Below, in pieces: positions 29,402-38,568 of a stretch of 64,000 nt of DNA; the stretch's first letter is position 1; each line of letters starts with the position of its first letter. The stretch covers positions 1 to 64,000 of the forward strand of contig NZ_JAKEDS010000004.1 in assembly GCF_021462415.1 (NCBI RefSeq), written 5' to 3'. The translations under genes and the position numbers were made by a program. The DNA is from Rhodohalobacter sp. 614A (GTDB taxonomy: Bacteria > Bacteroidota > Rhodothermia > Balneolales > Balneolaceae). The notes beneath the pieces were generated by a model, which did not search any database, was not told the DNA's origin, and saw only the letters and a program-made list of their open reading frames with translations.

Positions 29402-29899
29402 GTGATAAATCAGGTTACAATTGAGCATTTTATGATACACGAATTTACGGAAGAAAATATCTTATCGATTGGGAAAGTACTTGAGTCCACTCCCAAAAAA
29501 CTGGGTGCTGATGTATACCGGCTTGAAATGGAAAACCAGGAAGATAACCGGAAACTGGCATTTGAAATTCACCTTGGTCTTGAGGTGAATCATAAACGAA
29601 TGAACATGGTATCCGTTTATTCCGGCAGCACATTTATGCAACTCCATAATTGCACAGCGTTCATTGCCAGTGATATTTTAAAACAGGTAACCTTTTTCGG
29701 GAAACAAAACGGCATCACTTCTGGCTTGATCATTGAGCAAGGCGCCGGATGCAGCCTGTATTCTAATGTGGATGATTCCGTTCTGACTGGCGATTTCACA
29801 AAACTTCCGGAAGATATGATGATGTGCGGTGTTGCACTTTCACTGACCGACACACTGGATATCGACGACTTTTCTTTCGACGATGACAACGTTTCCTGA
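29402..29899 (+). CDS. Protein of unknown function
   Basis: 165 residues, soluble, acidic at the C-terminus (DTLDIDDFSFDDDN). No signal peptide, membrane helix or known motif was recognised. A GTG start at 29402 or the Met at 29432 are both possible. The gene end overlaps ybeY by 17 bases, so it is translated with the ybeY-topoisomerase unit and may be tied to it in function. Confidence 0.6.
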   Translation: MINQVTIEHFMIHEFTEENILSIGKVLESTPKKLGADVYRLEMENQEDNRKLAFEIHLGLEVNHKRMNMVSVYSGSTFMQLHNCTAFIASDILKQVTFFGKQNGITSGLIIEQGAGCSLYSNVDDSVLTGDFTKLPEDMMMCGVALSLTDTLDIDDFSFDDDNVS

Positions 29900-30347
29900 T
29901 TTCCCGGCCAAATCGAACGAGTCGGTTTTATCTGTTCATAATCCTTCCCAATTTAATCTTCCGGTCAACGAACCGGCTCTTGAGAGGCTTCTTCAAATCA
30001 TAGAGAAGGAAGAGAATAGCAGTTTTTCCTTCGTAGAAGTTGTTTATGTTGATGAGGAAGGAATTATCGAAATCAACAAAGAGTATTTAGACAGAGATTA
30101 TGTAACCGATATCATTTCGTTCAATTACGAGGATGATCCCGAAGAAGGAATTGAAGGTACGCTCTATTGCTGTGCTCCCAGAATCGCCGAACAAAGCAGG
30201 GAATTGGAATCTGATCCGGAGCAAGAATTTTATCGTATATTTATCCATGGTTTACTCCATCTTGTGGGGTATGAAGACTCGACAACCGAAGAGAAAGAAG
30301 CCATGACAAAGCTCGAAAATCACTACCTGGAATATTTGAGCAACTGA
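29883..30347 (+). CDS. ybeY: Endoribonuclease YbeY (16S rRNA maturation)
   Basis: Zinc-dependent single-strand RNase involved in 16S rRNA 3'-end processing and ribosome quality control. The metal site HGLLHLVGYED gives His122 and His126, with Asp132 where proteobacterial enzymes have a third His; the Asp form is common in Bacteroidetes. A 154-residue protein, normal length, with an extended N-terminus (first ~25 residues). The gene starts inside the end of the preceding one and is followed after 2 bases by a topoisomerase-like gene. Confidence 0.92.
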   Translation: MTTFPDFPAKSNESVLSVHNPSQFNLPVNEPALERLLQIIEKEENSSFSFVEVVYVDEEGIIEINKEYLDRDYVTDIISFNYEDDPEEGIEGTLYCCAPRIAEQSRELESDPEQEFYRIFIHGLLHLVGYEDSTTEEKEAMTKLENHYLEYLSN

Positions 30348-30349
30348 TT

Positions 30350-31714
30350 ATGGACACATCTGTCTATACACTGCTCATTGTTGAATCTCCTACAATTGCC
30401 GGCATTATTCAGAAAATGTGTCCGCCATCGGTCTATGTAATCTCCACAGATGGATTCTGCTGGCGGCCCAGGTACGATGTTCATGAACATCAAATAAAAG
30501 CCATTGCCGATCCCGATAAATTACCGATCAGAAATGAACTGAAGGAACAGGCAAAAATAGCCGGTACCATTGTTATTGCCGTAGACTCGGATGCTTCCGG
30601 TGATTTTATCGCATGGTCGGTTAACCGATTCATTCAATCATCCAACATTAAACGTGGACAACTGCAAAGCCTCAGCAAAAAGAGTATCTATACTATGCTG
30701 AGTGAAACTACCGAACTGGATGAAGCACACCTCGAAGCACGTTTAAAAAACCAATTTCTCATTCAGAAATTATGGTCGAAATATGCTGAAATTCCTGATA
30801 TGCAGCTTGCAGGATTGATTTCCATTCTTGGAGCCAACACACATTTTCATTCTTTTTTGGATGAAAATCATTCCCTTTATCGCAGCAACAAACCGGTTCA
30901 ATCTCATTTTGATGAATGGATCAATTTGAGGCCGGCCCAGAATCATGATCAGTTTCGGGTTCAAAAACCACTTTCTACATTTGATGTTTTAGAGTTTATC
31001 CAATCTGAAAAGCTTTCTCCCACTTTCCATGATGGTCAGTTGTTGCTAAATCAGCTATTCCAGACTGTGCTTCCCTTTTCAGAGGAATCACTTATCAGTT
31101 ATCCGAGAACATCCGCCCAGGCATTTTATAGCGACACCTGGGCACACATGCGTCAGCAGTATCTTAATATCGGTTCGGTTAATCATTTGAAGCCGACCTA
31201 TTTGCAGGAAATTGCAGACAATGAGGATCCCCATGAAAGCATCCATCCTATTGATCTTTCCATTGAACCGGATTCCGTTGCCGGTGAGCTTCCAAAAAAC
31301 ATCGGCAAACTCTACCGCTGGATATACAATCAAACTCTTGAAAGCCTTTCTATGCCAAAGCTCCTGGAAAAGAGTTTGATAAGTGATCTGAATCCGGATG
31401 TGATTTTTTATCCTGATTCAGACAATATTTTCAACAGCATTCAATCTATTTATCCGTGCTTAACTTTGAGTGAGCTTGGAATTAAAATGAATGAACTGGG
31501 CATCGCAAAATCCTCAAAGTTTGGAAAAACGGTTGACGAATGGATTTCTAAAGGATGGATACATCTGAACAATCGCACCGTTACACCCGGAAAGAAAGTT
31601 GTAAAATACCTGGACGAGGCAAATTCACTTCACAAAAAATTACTGGAAGTAAATCGCCTGAAAGAAAATCGCACCCTCAAACCTGAAACCGTAAAGGAGA
31701 TCATAACGTCTTAA
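30350..31714 (+). CDS. Compact, divergent type IA topoisomerase-like protein
   Basis: 454 residues with a recognisable type IA core. The N-terminal Toprim domain has the Glu in LLIVESPTIAG (Glu12) and the DxD in AVDSDASGDFIAW (Asp79, Asp81), where normal enzymes read DPDREGE. The active-site tyrosine is Tyr251 in LISYPRTSA, with the neighbouring Arg kept. DPHESIHPIDL matches the PHxAIRPT segment, and MNELGIAKSSKFG matches LEELGIGRPSTYA. Normal TopA proteins exceed 650 residues and end in zinc ribbons; none is present. It is co-transcribed with ybeY. It may be an active minimal enzyme or a DNA/RNA-binding derivative. Confidence 0.75.
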   Translation: MDTSVYTLLIVESPTIAGIIQKMCPPSVYVISTDGFCWRPRYDVHEHQIKAIADPDKLPIRNELKEQAKIAGTIVIAVDSDASGDFIAWSVNRFIQSSNIKRGQLQSLSKKSIYTMLSETTELDEAHLEARLKNQFLIQKLWSKYAEIPDMQLAGLISILGANTHFHSFLDENHSLYRSNKPVQSHFDEWINLRPAQNHDQFRVQKPLSTFDVLEFIQSEKLSPTFHDGQLLLNQLFQTVLPFSEESLISYPRTSAQAFYSDTWAHMRQQYLNIGSVNHLKPTYLQEIADNEDPHESIHPIDLSIEPDSVAGELPKNIGKLYRWIYNQTLESLSMPKLLEKSLISDLNPDVIFYPDSDNIFNSIQSIYPCLTLSELGIKMNELGIAKSSKFGKTVDEWISKGWIHLNNRTVTPGKKVVKYLDEANSLHKKLLEVNRLKENRTLKPETVKEIITS

Positions 31715-31783
31715 AGAATGATCATTCCTTCTTTGCAAGGAGTAACCTGAATTCAACGGTTGTTAATTGAAGTTTGAAAATCC

Positions 31784-32920
31784 ATGGAAATAGAAGAAAA
31801 AGAACCACTGACTCCCAAAACCGTGGGCAAAAAAAGCGAAGAAAGTCACTTCAAAAAACTTGGGCAAATTCTTTCTAAATACCTGGAGTTCGATTCTGAC
31901 GGAGACTCCAAAAAGGTACAAGTTCAGGCCGCTCCAGAAATTTCAAAGCTGCCGATTCTTCAATTTCTCAAACCCATTCCATGGATTTTATGTGTCCTGT
32001 TTCTGTTCTCATTTCTCTGGGATTTTGAGGGAATGGGAGTCGAAATTTTTGGAATGTCTCTTCAGTTTGATGGATTAATACGAATCATTTCTGTAAGCGG
32101 ATTGATTGGCTACCTGACGAACTGGATTGCCATAACAATGCTTTTCAAGCCGGTAAAAAAACGTCCTCTATTGGGACAAGGACTTGTTCCTGCTCACAAA
32201 AACCGCATCGCTTACAGGCTTTCTCATGCCGTATCCGACGATCTTATCAATCCCGAATTAATCAAACAAAAAATCCGGGAATCGAAAGCCATCAGCCGTT
32301 ACCGGTTGCAGGCTATTGAGCACATGCAGGAGATTACCGAGCGTGAAGATTTTCGTGAAGATCTGAAAGAGTGGATTTTAAATTATGTGGATTCGATTGT
32401 CCAAAACCCGGAATTCAGAAAGAAAGTCTCCGATCATATCCTGCTGGAAATTGAGGATGCTCTTCAAAACAAGGCTTTTGAAAAAGTAGCTTTAAAAACC
32501 TATTCATTTCTCAGCGGCCAGACGCTCCAGGAATTCATTGAAAATCTTCTGGAGAGATTACCGGTTACGGCTGAGAGAAATATCGGATACATTGAAGAAT
32601 ATCTGGATGAATTTCCCGATAAAATTCACCGAAACAGTGACAAAATTGACGAGCTGATTACACAGCTTCTTTACAAACTTATCAACCAATTGAATGTTCA
32701 GACACTGGTTGAAGAAAATTTGAAGAAGTACGATGAGCAGCGCCTCGAATCCATGATCCGGAACGCAACAAACGAACAGCTCAAAACGATTCAGTATCTT
32801 GGAGCTGTTCTGGGAACAATAGGCGGATTTGTAATTTGGGAACCGATCCTGAGCCTGATTGGCCTCACACTCATTTTTGGAACGATTTACTTGATCGACC
32901 GGCAGTTGTATCAGCAGTAA
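31784..32920 (+). CDS. DUF445 family membrane protein
   Basis: 378 residues: hydrophobic segments near 60-80 (PWILCVLFLFSFLWDF), near 100 (IISVSGLIGYLTNWIAITML) and at the C-terminus (FVIWEPILSLIGLTLIFGTIYLI) bracket a long helical domain. The family signature LFKPVKKRPLLGQGLVPAHK is clear. DUF445 proteins are membrane-associated, role unknown. The gene follows the topoisomerase-like gene by 70 bases. Confidence 0.85.
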   Translation: MEIEEKEPLTPKTVGKKSEESHFKKLGQILSKYLEFDSDGDSKKVQVQAAPEISKLPILQFLKPIPWILCVLFLFSFLWDFEGMGVEIFGMSLQFDGLIRIISVSGLIGYLTNWIAITMLFKPVKKRPLLGQGLVPAHKNRIAYRLSHAVSDDLINPELIKQKIRESKAISRYRLQAIEHMQEITEREDFREDLKEWILNYVDSIVQNPEFRKKVSDHILLEIEDALQNKAFEKVALKTYSFLSGQTLQEFIENLLERLPVTAERNIGYIEEYLDEFPDKIHRNSDKIDELITQLLYKLINQLNVQTLVEENLKKYDEQRLESMIRNATNEQLKTIQYLGAVLGTIGGFVIWEPILSLIGLTLIFGTIYLIDRQLYQQ

Positions 32921-32930
32921 GACTGAAGAA

Positions 32931-32960
32931 ATCCGCGAAATCTTTAAAGATCTCGCGGAT
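32931..32960. terminator. Palindrome between converging genes
   Basis: ATCCGCGA at 32931-32938 pairs with TCGCGGAT at 32953-32960, and the inner ATCTTT/AAAGAT extends the stem to 14 pairs with one mismatch and almost no loop. The position between convergent stops (DUF445 and cyclophilin) suggests a bidirectional terminator, although no T-run is present. Confidence 0.5.
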
Positions 32961-32965
32961 CTAAA

Positions 32966-33403
32966 CTATTCTTCTATAATTCGAATTTTCTCAATCCGGT
33001 CTCCCTGCCTGATCTCATCAATTACATCCAAGCCCTTCACAACTTTACCAAAAACAGTATGATTCCTGTCTAGATGAGCCGTATTCTTCCGACTGTGACA
33101 AATAAAAAACTGAGAGCCTCCCGTGTTTCTACCGGCATGGGCCATCGATAAAACTCCGCGATCGTGGTATTGGTTGTCGCCATCCAGCTCGCAATCAATT
33201 TTATAACCGGGTCCACCACTTCCGTCTCCTTTTGGACAACCGCCCTGAATCACAAAATCAGGAATCACCCGGTGAAAAGTCAGTCCGTCATAAAACCCTT
33301 TTTTAGAGAGTGATAAAAAATTATCAACGGTGTTTGGAGCATCCTCTGAAAAGAATTCAACTTCCATATTCCCTTTTTCGGTCTCAATAATTGCTTTTTC
33401 CAT
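32966..33403 (-). CDS. Cyclophilin-type peptidyl-prolyl isomerase
   Basis: 145-residue cytoplasmic cyclophilin catalysing cis-trans isomerisation at proline. Core motifs are present: [17 protein letters not shown] (catalytic Arg), [10 protein letters not shown] and [15 protein letters not shown]. No signal peptide. Length fits the small PpiB type. Monocistronic. Confidence 0.95.
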   Translation of the reverse strand: MEKAIIETEKGNMEVEFFSEDAPNTVDNFLSLSKKGFYDGLTFHRVIPDFVIQGGCPKGDGSGGPGYKIDCELDGDNQYHDRGVLSMAHAGRNTGGSQFFICHSRKNTAHLDRNHTVFGKVVKGLDVIDEIRQGDRIEKIRIIEE

Positions 33404-33633
33404 TACGATATGAATCTTTACTTTAATTTCGTTTTATTTTTGCGGTTGAAAATATACATCAATTAATCGAATTAATTCGTTGTGATTTCTCCAAACACAT
33501 CAGATGAACGAAACAGAGTTTTATCAAATTTACTTCTATTCCATTGGTTTATACATCTCGTTTTATTGGGAACTGAATTTCATAACTGCCGTACAAATAC
33601 AATTGGCAGGCTTCATTTATCTACAGCTTTGTA

Positions 33634-36000
33634 ATGGAACAACTCAAACATATTCTTAGAAAAATAAAGAACAACATCACCAAAACGCATATTTGGATTT
33701 TAATATGTGTATTCCCCTTTATTTTAGCCTATCTCTTTATTATTTCAGTATGGCTCGGTTTTTGGGGACCTGTTCCCGGTACGGATGAATTGACGACGAT
33801 TCAAAATCACGAAGCGTCCCAGCTATATTCCTCTGATGGAAAACTTCTGGGAACGTATTACCTGCAGAATCGAAATGAAGTCACACTGGATGAAATTAAT
33901 CCGGCTATGACGCGCGCGCTCATTGCCGTTGAAGACGCCCGCTTTTATGAACATAACGGTGTGGATACAAGAGCTCTTGTACGGGTGGCTGTTAAGACCA
34001 TTCTCTTAGGACAGGACACCGGGGGTGGAAGTACTATTACTCAACAGCTTGCCAAGAATATTTATCCGCGGGAAGGAAGCGGCTTGATACATTTAGTAGC
34101 CGATAAATTACGGGAAATGATGATCGCCCGGCGGCTTGAACGCGCATATGATAAAGACAAAATCCTTGAACTTTACCTGAATAGTGTTTCGTTTGGCGAG
34201 GAAGTTTTTGGGGTTGAAATGGCCGCTCAAAGATTTTTCAGCAAAGATGCTTCCGAATTGAATATCCAGGAAGCCGCAACCCTTGCCGGCATGTTGAAAG
34301 CCACTTCATGGTACAATCCCAGAAACCATCCCGAACGCGCAAAACAGAGACGAAATGTGGTACTACTTCAAATGGAACGGTTTGGAAGCATGCAGGCCGG
34401 TGTTGCGGACTCCGTGATGGCTTTACCATTAGAAGTCAACTACAACCGGTTATCGGCTGATAATGGCCCGGCCTCCTATTTTAGTGAGCATATCCGGCAG
34501 GAAATGTTGAATCTTTTAAAGTCCGAACCCTCTCTTGATGGAAATCAATATAATCTCTATACGGATGGACTCATTATTAATACCAGCGTTGATTCCAGGG
34601 TACAAAATGCAGCCGAAAAAGCTGTATCAGCTCAGATGAAGGAATTACAGGCGGCTCTTGATCGTCAAATTGAACGAGTTCCAATTTTTGATGATAAGAA
34701 CGATTCAGACATCCAATACGCCTGGCGACAATCCGGCCACTATAAAAAGTTAAAGAATTCAGGGATGTCTGAAGCCAAAATCGACAGCATTCTCCATCAA
34801 CCTGTAGAAATGGAATTGTTTACCTGGGATGGATATGAACAAAAATCCGTCACACCTTACGATTCGCTCCGCCACTACCTTACATTCTTAAATTCCGGAT
34901 TCATAGCGATGAATCCGCACGATGGTCAGGTCCTTGCCTGGGTTGGCGGTATCAATCATAAACACTTCAAGTACGACCATGTAAAATCAAAACGCCAGGT
35001 CGGTTCTGCTTTTAAACCGATTGTTTATGCTGCCGCACTTGAGTCCGGAATGAGGCCCTGCGATTACCGCAGAAATGTACTGACAACCTATGAGCAATAC
35101 GAAGAGTGGACGCCCAGAAACCACGCCGATGAATACGGCGGACGGTATTCTCTTTCTGCTGCTCTGGCTCATTCTTACAATACCATTGCTGTAGATCTGC
35201 TTATGGAGACAGGCATTTCCAGGGTACAGGAAACAGCTTACAGAATGGGAATTGAATCTAACATACCGGCAGAACCCTCCATTGCTTTGGGAACAGCCGA
35301 AGTTTCTTTGATAGAATTGGTTACAGCTTACTCCTCTTTTTTAAATGAAGGAAAACCGGCAAAACCGCAATTAATTACCACTGTTTACAACTCGAGTGGT
35401 GAATTAATTTATGATTTCCGTCCTGAAGAATCTGAGTCACCTGAAAGTGTAGAGGCGCAGGAATCCATCTCGCCTCGTACCGCATCAACAATGGTGAAAA
35501 TGCTGGAAAAAGTAGTAAACGAAGGTACGGGATACCGGCTTCGGACAATTTATGGCATTAATCACGCCCTTGCAGGTAAAACAGGAACCACCCAGGATTA
35601 TACGGATGGCTGGTTTGTTGGAATGACACCGGACATGGTTTTCGGATCATGGGTCGGCGGTTGGAACTACCGCATCCGGTTTACAGGAAATATGGGATAC
35701 GCTTCTCAAACAGCACTCCCGATTGTTGGGCGCTTCCTTCAAAATCTTCAGCAATATCCTGCTTATGAACAGCCTACCCGTTTTCATGATAATCAAACGA
35801 ATCTTTCATACCGCTTAAATTGTCCTGACTTCAGGCCCGACAAATTTAGTGACCGGCTCCGCGATTTCTTCTCCGGAAGAGATGACGACGAAGCAGAAAT
35901 GGAAAACGGAGACCGCGAAAAGGAAGGTCTTTTTGGTCGGATCCGAAGTATTTTTTCAAGAGAGAGAAATAACGACAATGATGACAATCAGGATAACTGA
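33634..36000 (+). CDS. Class A penicillin-binding protein (bifunctional)
   Basis: Peptidoglycan synthase with glycosyltransferase and transpeptidase domains. One N-terminal membrane helix (IWILICVFPFILAYLFII) is followed by the GT51 domain with EDARFYEHNGVDTRAL (catalytic Glu) and GGGSTITQQLAKNIY. The transpeptidase domain has the nucleophile Ser in GSAFKPI (SxxK), SYNT (SxN) and KTGTT (KTG). A charged, disordered C-terminal tail rich in Arg/Asp/Asn ends the protein. Length 788 fits PBP1a. It may act with MltG in the periplasm. Confidence 0.96.
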   Translation: MEQLKHILRKIKNNITKTHIWILICVFPFILAYLFIISVWLGFWGPVPGTDELTTIQNHEASQLYSSDGKLLGTYYLQNRNEVTLDEINPAMTRALIAVEDARFYEHNGVDTRALVRVAVKTILLGQDTGGGSTITQQLAKNIYPREGSGLIHLVADKLREMMIARRLERAYDKDKILELYLNSVSFGEEVFGVEMAAQRFFSKDASELNIQEAATLAGMLKATSWYNPRNHPERAKQRRNVVLLQMERFGSMQAGVADSVMALPLEVNYNRLSADNGPASYFSEHIRQEMLNLLKSEPSLDGNQYNLYTDGLIINTSVDSRVQNAAEKAVSAQMKELQAALDRQIERVPIFDDKNDSDIQYAWRQSGHYKKLKNSGMSEAKIDSILHQPVEMELFTWDGYEQKSVTPYDSLRHYLTFLNSGFIAMNPHDGQVLAWVGGINHKHFKYDHVKSKRQVGSAFKPIVYAAALESGMRPCDYRRNVLTTYEQYEEWTPRNHADEYGGRYSLSAALAHSYNTIAVDLLMETGISRVQETAYRMGIESNIPAEPSIALGTAEVSLIELVTAYSSFLNEGKPAKPQLITTVYNSSGELIYDFRPEESESPESVEAQESISPRTASTMVKMLEKVVNEGTGYRLRTIYGINHALAGKTGTTQDYTDGWFVGMTPDMVFGSWVGGWNYRIRFTGNMGYASQTALPIVGRFLQNLQQYPAYEQPTRFHDNQTNLSYRLNCPDFRPDKFSDRLRDFFSGRDDDEAEMENGDREKEGLFGRIRSIFSRERNNDNDDNQDN

Positions 36001-36332
36001 TTTTAGCGCCTAACCTACTATTTTAATTGCCTTTCCGTCAGGATCTGTTAAATTGGAACAGACAGTACCGGTTATCATTGGTAGGATCGTGAGAGTGTAA
36101 CTATATCCCAATTCTTTAGAACAAACTTCCTGAATCTGATTTGAGTTGAGATATAAAAAACTTCGGATAAGCCTTCAGGGTATTCTCACTTTAGTTCTGA
36201 AGCGTAAGACGATATTCTTACTTTGATATGAACTCCGTTTTCTTCATGTTATCCTCATTATTTTAAGAATAACGTGAAGAAAACTTGTGTACGAAGTAAT
36301 GATAACCTGAATAGCATTGGTCATATGCCAAT
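36001..36332. other. Intergenic region before the cassette-like gene
   Basis: About 330 bases with no convincing open frame. It ends in the inverted-repeat arm at 36327-36346. No integron integrase or attI site could be recognised. Confidence 0.5.
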
Positions 36333-36346
36333 GTTGTGTGCAAGCT
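36327..36346 (+). repeat. Left arm of 20-bp inverted repeat around the metallopeptidase gene
   Basis: GCCAATGTTGTGTGCAAGCT matches the reverse complement of 37681-37700 at 18 of 20 positions. The core GTTGTGTGC (36333-36341) is the exact reverse complement of GCACACAAC at 37686-37694, as expected for the R' and R'' boxes of one gene cassette. Confidence 0.7.
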
Positions 36347-36365
36347 GAAAAACGAAAACTAAACA

Positions 36366-37676
36366 ATGAATAAAATTATAACTTTCTTGACCATTTCCGT
36401 AATCTTGACAAGTTGTCAAACACAAAAACAAAGTTCGAATATTGTTACTTCAGATATAAAAAACTTTTGGGAAGCCTACGACAAAGTCACTTCGACACAA
36501 GATTCGATTTTGCAAAACAAATATCTCGACAGTCTGTATCTTAAAAAAGGAACTGATGGATTAAAAGCAATCCGACAAGCAAGAAATTATACGCCCCAAG
36601 AGTACATTTCTGCAATCAATAATTATCCTAAATTTTGGACTTCAATTAGAGAAAATACATTGAAAGCAGACCAATACAGTTCCGAATTGGAGAAAGGAAT
36701 TAAAAACTTAAAAGAAATTTACCCAAACATAAAACCTGCTAAAATATATTTTACGATTGGTGCTTTAAGAACAAACGGTACAACTTTAGACAGTTTAGTT
36801 CTAATTGGTTCGGAATTGGCTCTGGCAGATAAGAAAACGCCAACAAATGAATTTCCTGAAAATTTATCGCACTTACGGAATTATTTTGATTCTGAACCCA
36901 GCAAGAACATTGTATTTTTAAATATTCACGAATATGTTCACACGCAACAAAAAACAACTATTGGAAATAGCTTATTAGCACAAACCGTTTTGGAAGGCGT
37001 TGCAGAGTTCGTTGCTGAAAAGGCATTGGAAACAAAGTCACCAAACCCGCAAATTGAATTTGGCAGAAACAACGATGCTAAAATTAAAGCCAAATTTGAA
37101 TTGGAAATGTTCTCACCAAATCTATACAACTGGATTTGGAACAGTTCGGATAACGAGTTTGGAATGCGTGATTTGGCATACTACGTTGGTTATAAGATTT
37201 GTGAAGATTATTACAACATATCAACGGACAAACAACAAGCAATTAAGGAAATGATAGAACTTGATTACAATAATGAACGTGAGCTAATCAAATTCGTAGA
37301 AAAATCAGAGCATTTTGACAAACCTTTAAACTCATATAAAGAAGCATTTGAAAGAAGCAGACCTAAAGTTGAAAGTGTAGATAAAATTCAAAACAAAAGC
37401 ACCAACGTACAAACTGACATTGATGTATTGACAATTCATTTTTCTCAAAAAATGGATACACGTTTTCGTAATTTTCAATTAGGTTCTCTTGGAGAAGAAA
37501 ACGTTATTCGAATTAAAGATTTTCAAGGTTTTTCAGAAGACGGAAAATCCGTAAGTTTTGGCATAGAAAAATTAGAACCATCAAAAAAATATCAAATTGT
37601 TGTTGGTTCTGGATTTAGAAATACAGAAGGTATTCCATTAATCCCATATTTGATTGAATTTGAAACAACTGAATAA
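36366..37676 (+). CDS. Putative zinc metallopeptidase lipoprotein on an AT-rich cassette
   Basis: 436 residues. A lipoprotein signal (LTISVILTSC, Cys17) exports it. The centre holds an HExxH motif, HEYVHTQQ near residue 188, followed about 20 residues later by EGVAEFVAE, whose Glu is a likely third zinc ligand (gluzincin layout as in DUF2268-like peptidases). The last ~90 residues (from about 345) resemble an Ig-like strand domain (LTIHFSQKMDTRF ... YQIVVGSGFRN). The gene is visibly more AT-rich than its neighbours and is flanked by inverted repeats and an attC-like site, so it was probably acquired. Its substrate is unknown. Confidence 0.7.
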   Translation: MNKIITFLTISVILTSCQTQKQSSNIVTSDIKNFWEAYDKVTSTQDSILQNKYLDSLYLKKGTDGLKAIRQARNYTPQEYISAINNYPKFWTSIRENTLKADQYSSELEKGIKNLKEIYPNIKPAKIYFTIGALRTNGTTLDSLVLIGSELALADKKTPTNEFPENLSHLRNYFDSEPSKNIVFLNIHEYVHTQQKTTIGNSLLAQTVLEGVAEFVAEKALETKSPNPQIEFGRNNDAKIKAKFELEMFSPNLYNWIWNSSDNEFGMRDLAYYVGYKICEDYYNISTDKQQAIKEMIELDYNNERELIKFVEKSEHFDKPLNSYKEAFERSRPKVESVDKIQNKSTNVQTDIDVLTIHFSQKMDTRFRNFQLGSLGEENVIRIKDFQGFSEDGKSVSFGIEKLEPSKKYQIVVGSGFRNTEGIPLIPYLIEFETTE

Positions 37677-37680
37677 TAAA

Positions 37681-37818
37681 AGCCTGCACACAACAATGGC
37701 TATAAACAATTGGGGCTAAAGTGGTAAAACGGAAATATAAACATAAAACAAAGGTCGGTGCCAAACCGAACAGTTAGGGCATAAAATCCCCAACTGTTCA
37801 TACCCGAAACCGTTGAAC
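37681..37818 (+). repeat. attC-like recombination site (putative integron cassette end)
   Basis: An R''-like box GCACACAAC (37686-37694) is followed by an inner arm AACAATTGGGG (37705-37715), a loop region, the complementary inner arm CCCCAACTGTT (37788-37798, 10 of 11 paired) and a boundary GTTGAAC (37812-37818) that fits the integron consensus GTTRRRY. The span of about 133 bases is within the attC size range. The R'' box is not a perfect consensus match and no integrase is in the window. Confidence 0.5.
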
Positions 37819-38555
37819 TAACTACTCTGTGACCGATTAATCACATTTCCATCTTCATCCCATTCTGCCAGGATGTACCTCTCTTCTTCTTTGATATATT
37901 TATCCATCATTTCTTCATCATAAGAAAGGCCGTGCTTATCAAGGACTTCCTGTGGAACGCCATCCCAAAAACCGGGATTATTTCCTTCGTATCCAAGATA
38001 GTCAACTCCCATTCTGGTTGTGAAGAAACCGGTTGCCGTCAGATCCCGCATCCGGTTAAAGAAGCGAACACCGTACATCATATCCGGTTCAGCATTATCC
38101 GGCCAGGCGATCAGTTCTACCATTTCAATTCGCTCTTCTTCTGAACAATCCACGAAATTTTTACCAAAGCGTTTATTGCATTGGCCATCCAGCCACATCA
38201 GTCCACCGCGTGTAGGATCCTGAAACGGAGGATAATCTTTCATCATAAACTCTATGAAGTCGGGAACGCCGGCATCGGTTGCACTTCCTGATTCTTCATC
38301 AGCCGGAATAATGATATCTGCCAGTACAGCCACCGTTGCCAGTTCATGCTCCGTAAAAAACGTTTGGGATCGTAATTGGGCATCGCGGGCTGTCTCTTCT
38401 TCGGTTCGACCATAGCCATAGGTGGGTTCACCGCCATTTTCCGCAATAATATTCTCGCTTTGTTTGCGATCTTCCTCCGTACATCCGGTTGAAAGAAAAA
38501 GGGCCGCTCCGGCTCCACCTGCCAATAATAATTTAAGATGTTCTCTTCTGTCCAT
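37818..38555 (-). CDS. Gluconate 2-dehydrogenase subunit 3 family protein
   Basis: 245-residue small partner of a GMC-type flavin dehydrogenase. The N-terminus MDRREHLKLLLAGGAGAAL carries an RR pair and a lipobox (LSTGC), so it is probably a Tat-exported lipoprotein. The core (FTEHELATVAVLADIIIPADE ... GVPDFIEFMM) is the family signature; subunit 3 is needed for export or maturation of the large subunit. The start at 38555 lies 13 bases after the stop of the oxidoreductase gene; longer in-frame starts would overlap that gene. Confidence 0.88.
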   Translation of the reverse strand: MDRREHLKLLLAGGAGAALFLSTGCTEEDRKQSENIIAENGGEPTYGYGRTEEETARDAQLRSQTFFTEHELATVAVLADIIIPADEESGSATDAGVPDFIEFMMKDYPPFQDPTRGGLMWLDGQCNKRFGKNFVDCSEEERIEMVELIAWPDNAEPDMMYGVRFFNRMRDLTATGFFTTRMGVDYLGYEGNNPGFWDGVPQEVLDKHGLSYDEEMMDKYIKEEERYILAEWDEDGNVINRSQSS

Positions 38556-38568
38556 ATTCGTAGTCTTT

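Noticed and set aside
36001-36020. GCCTAAC at 36006-36012 as an integron R'' box
   Set aside because: It matches the consensus by itself, but no complementary partner box or inner arms lie at a proper distance.
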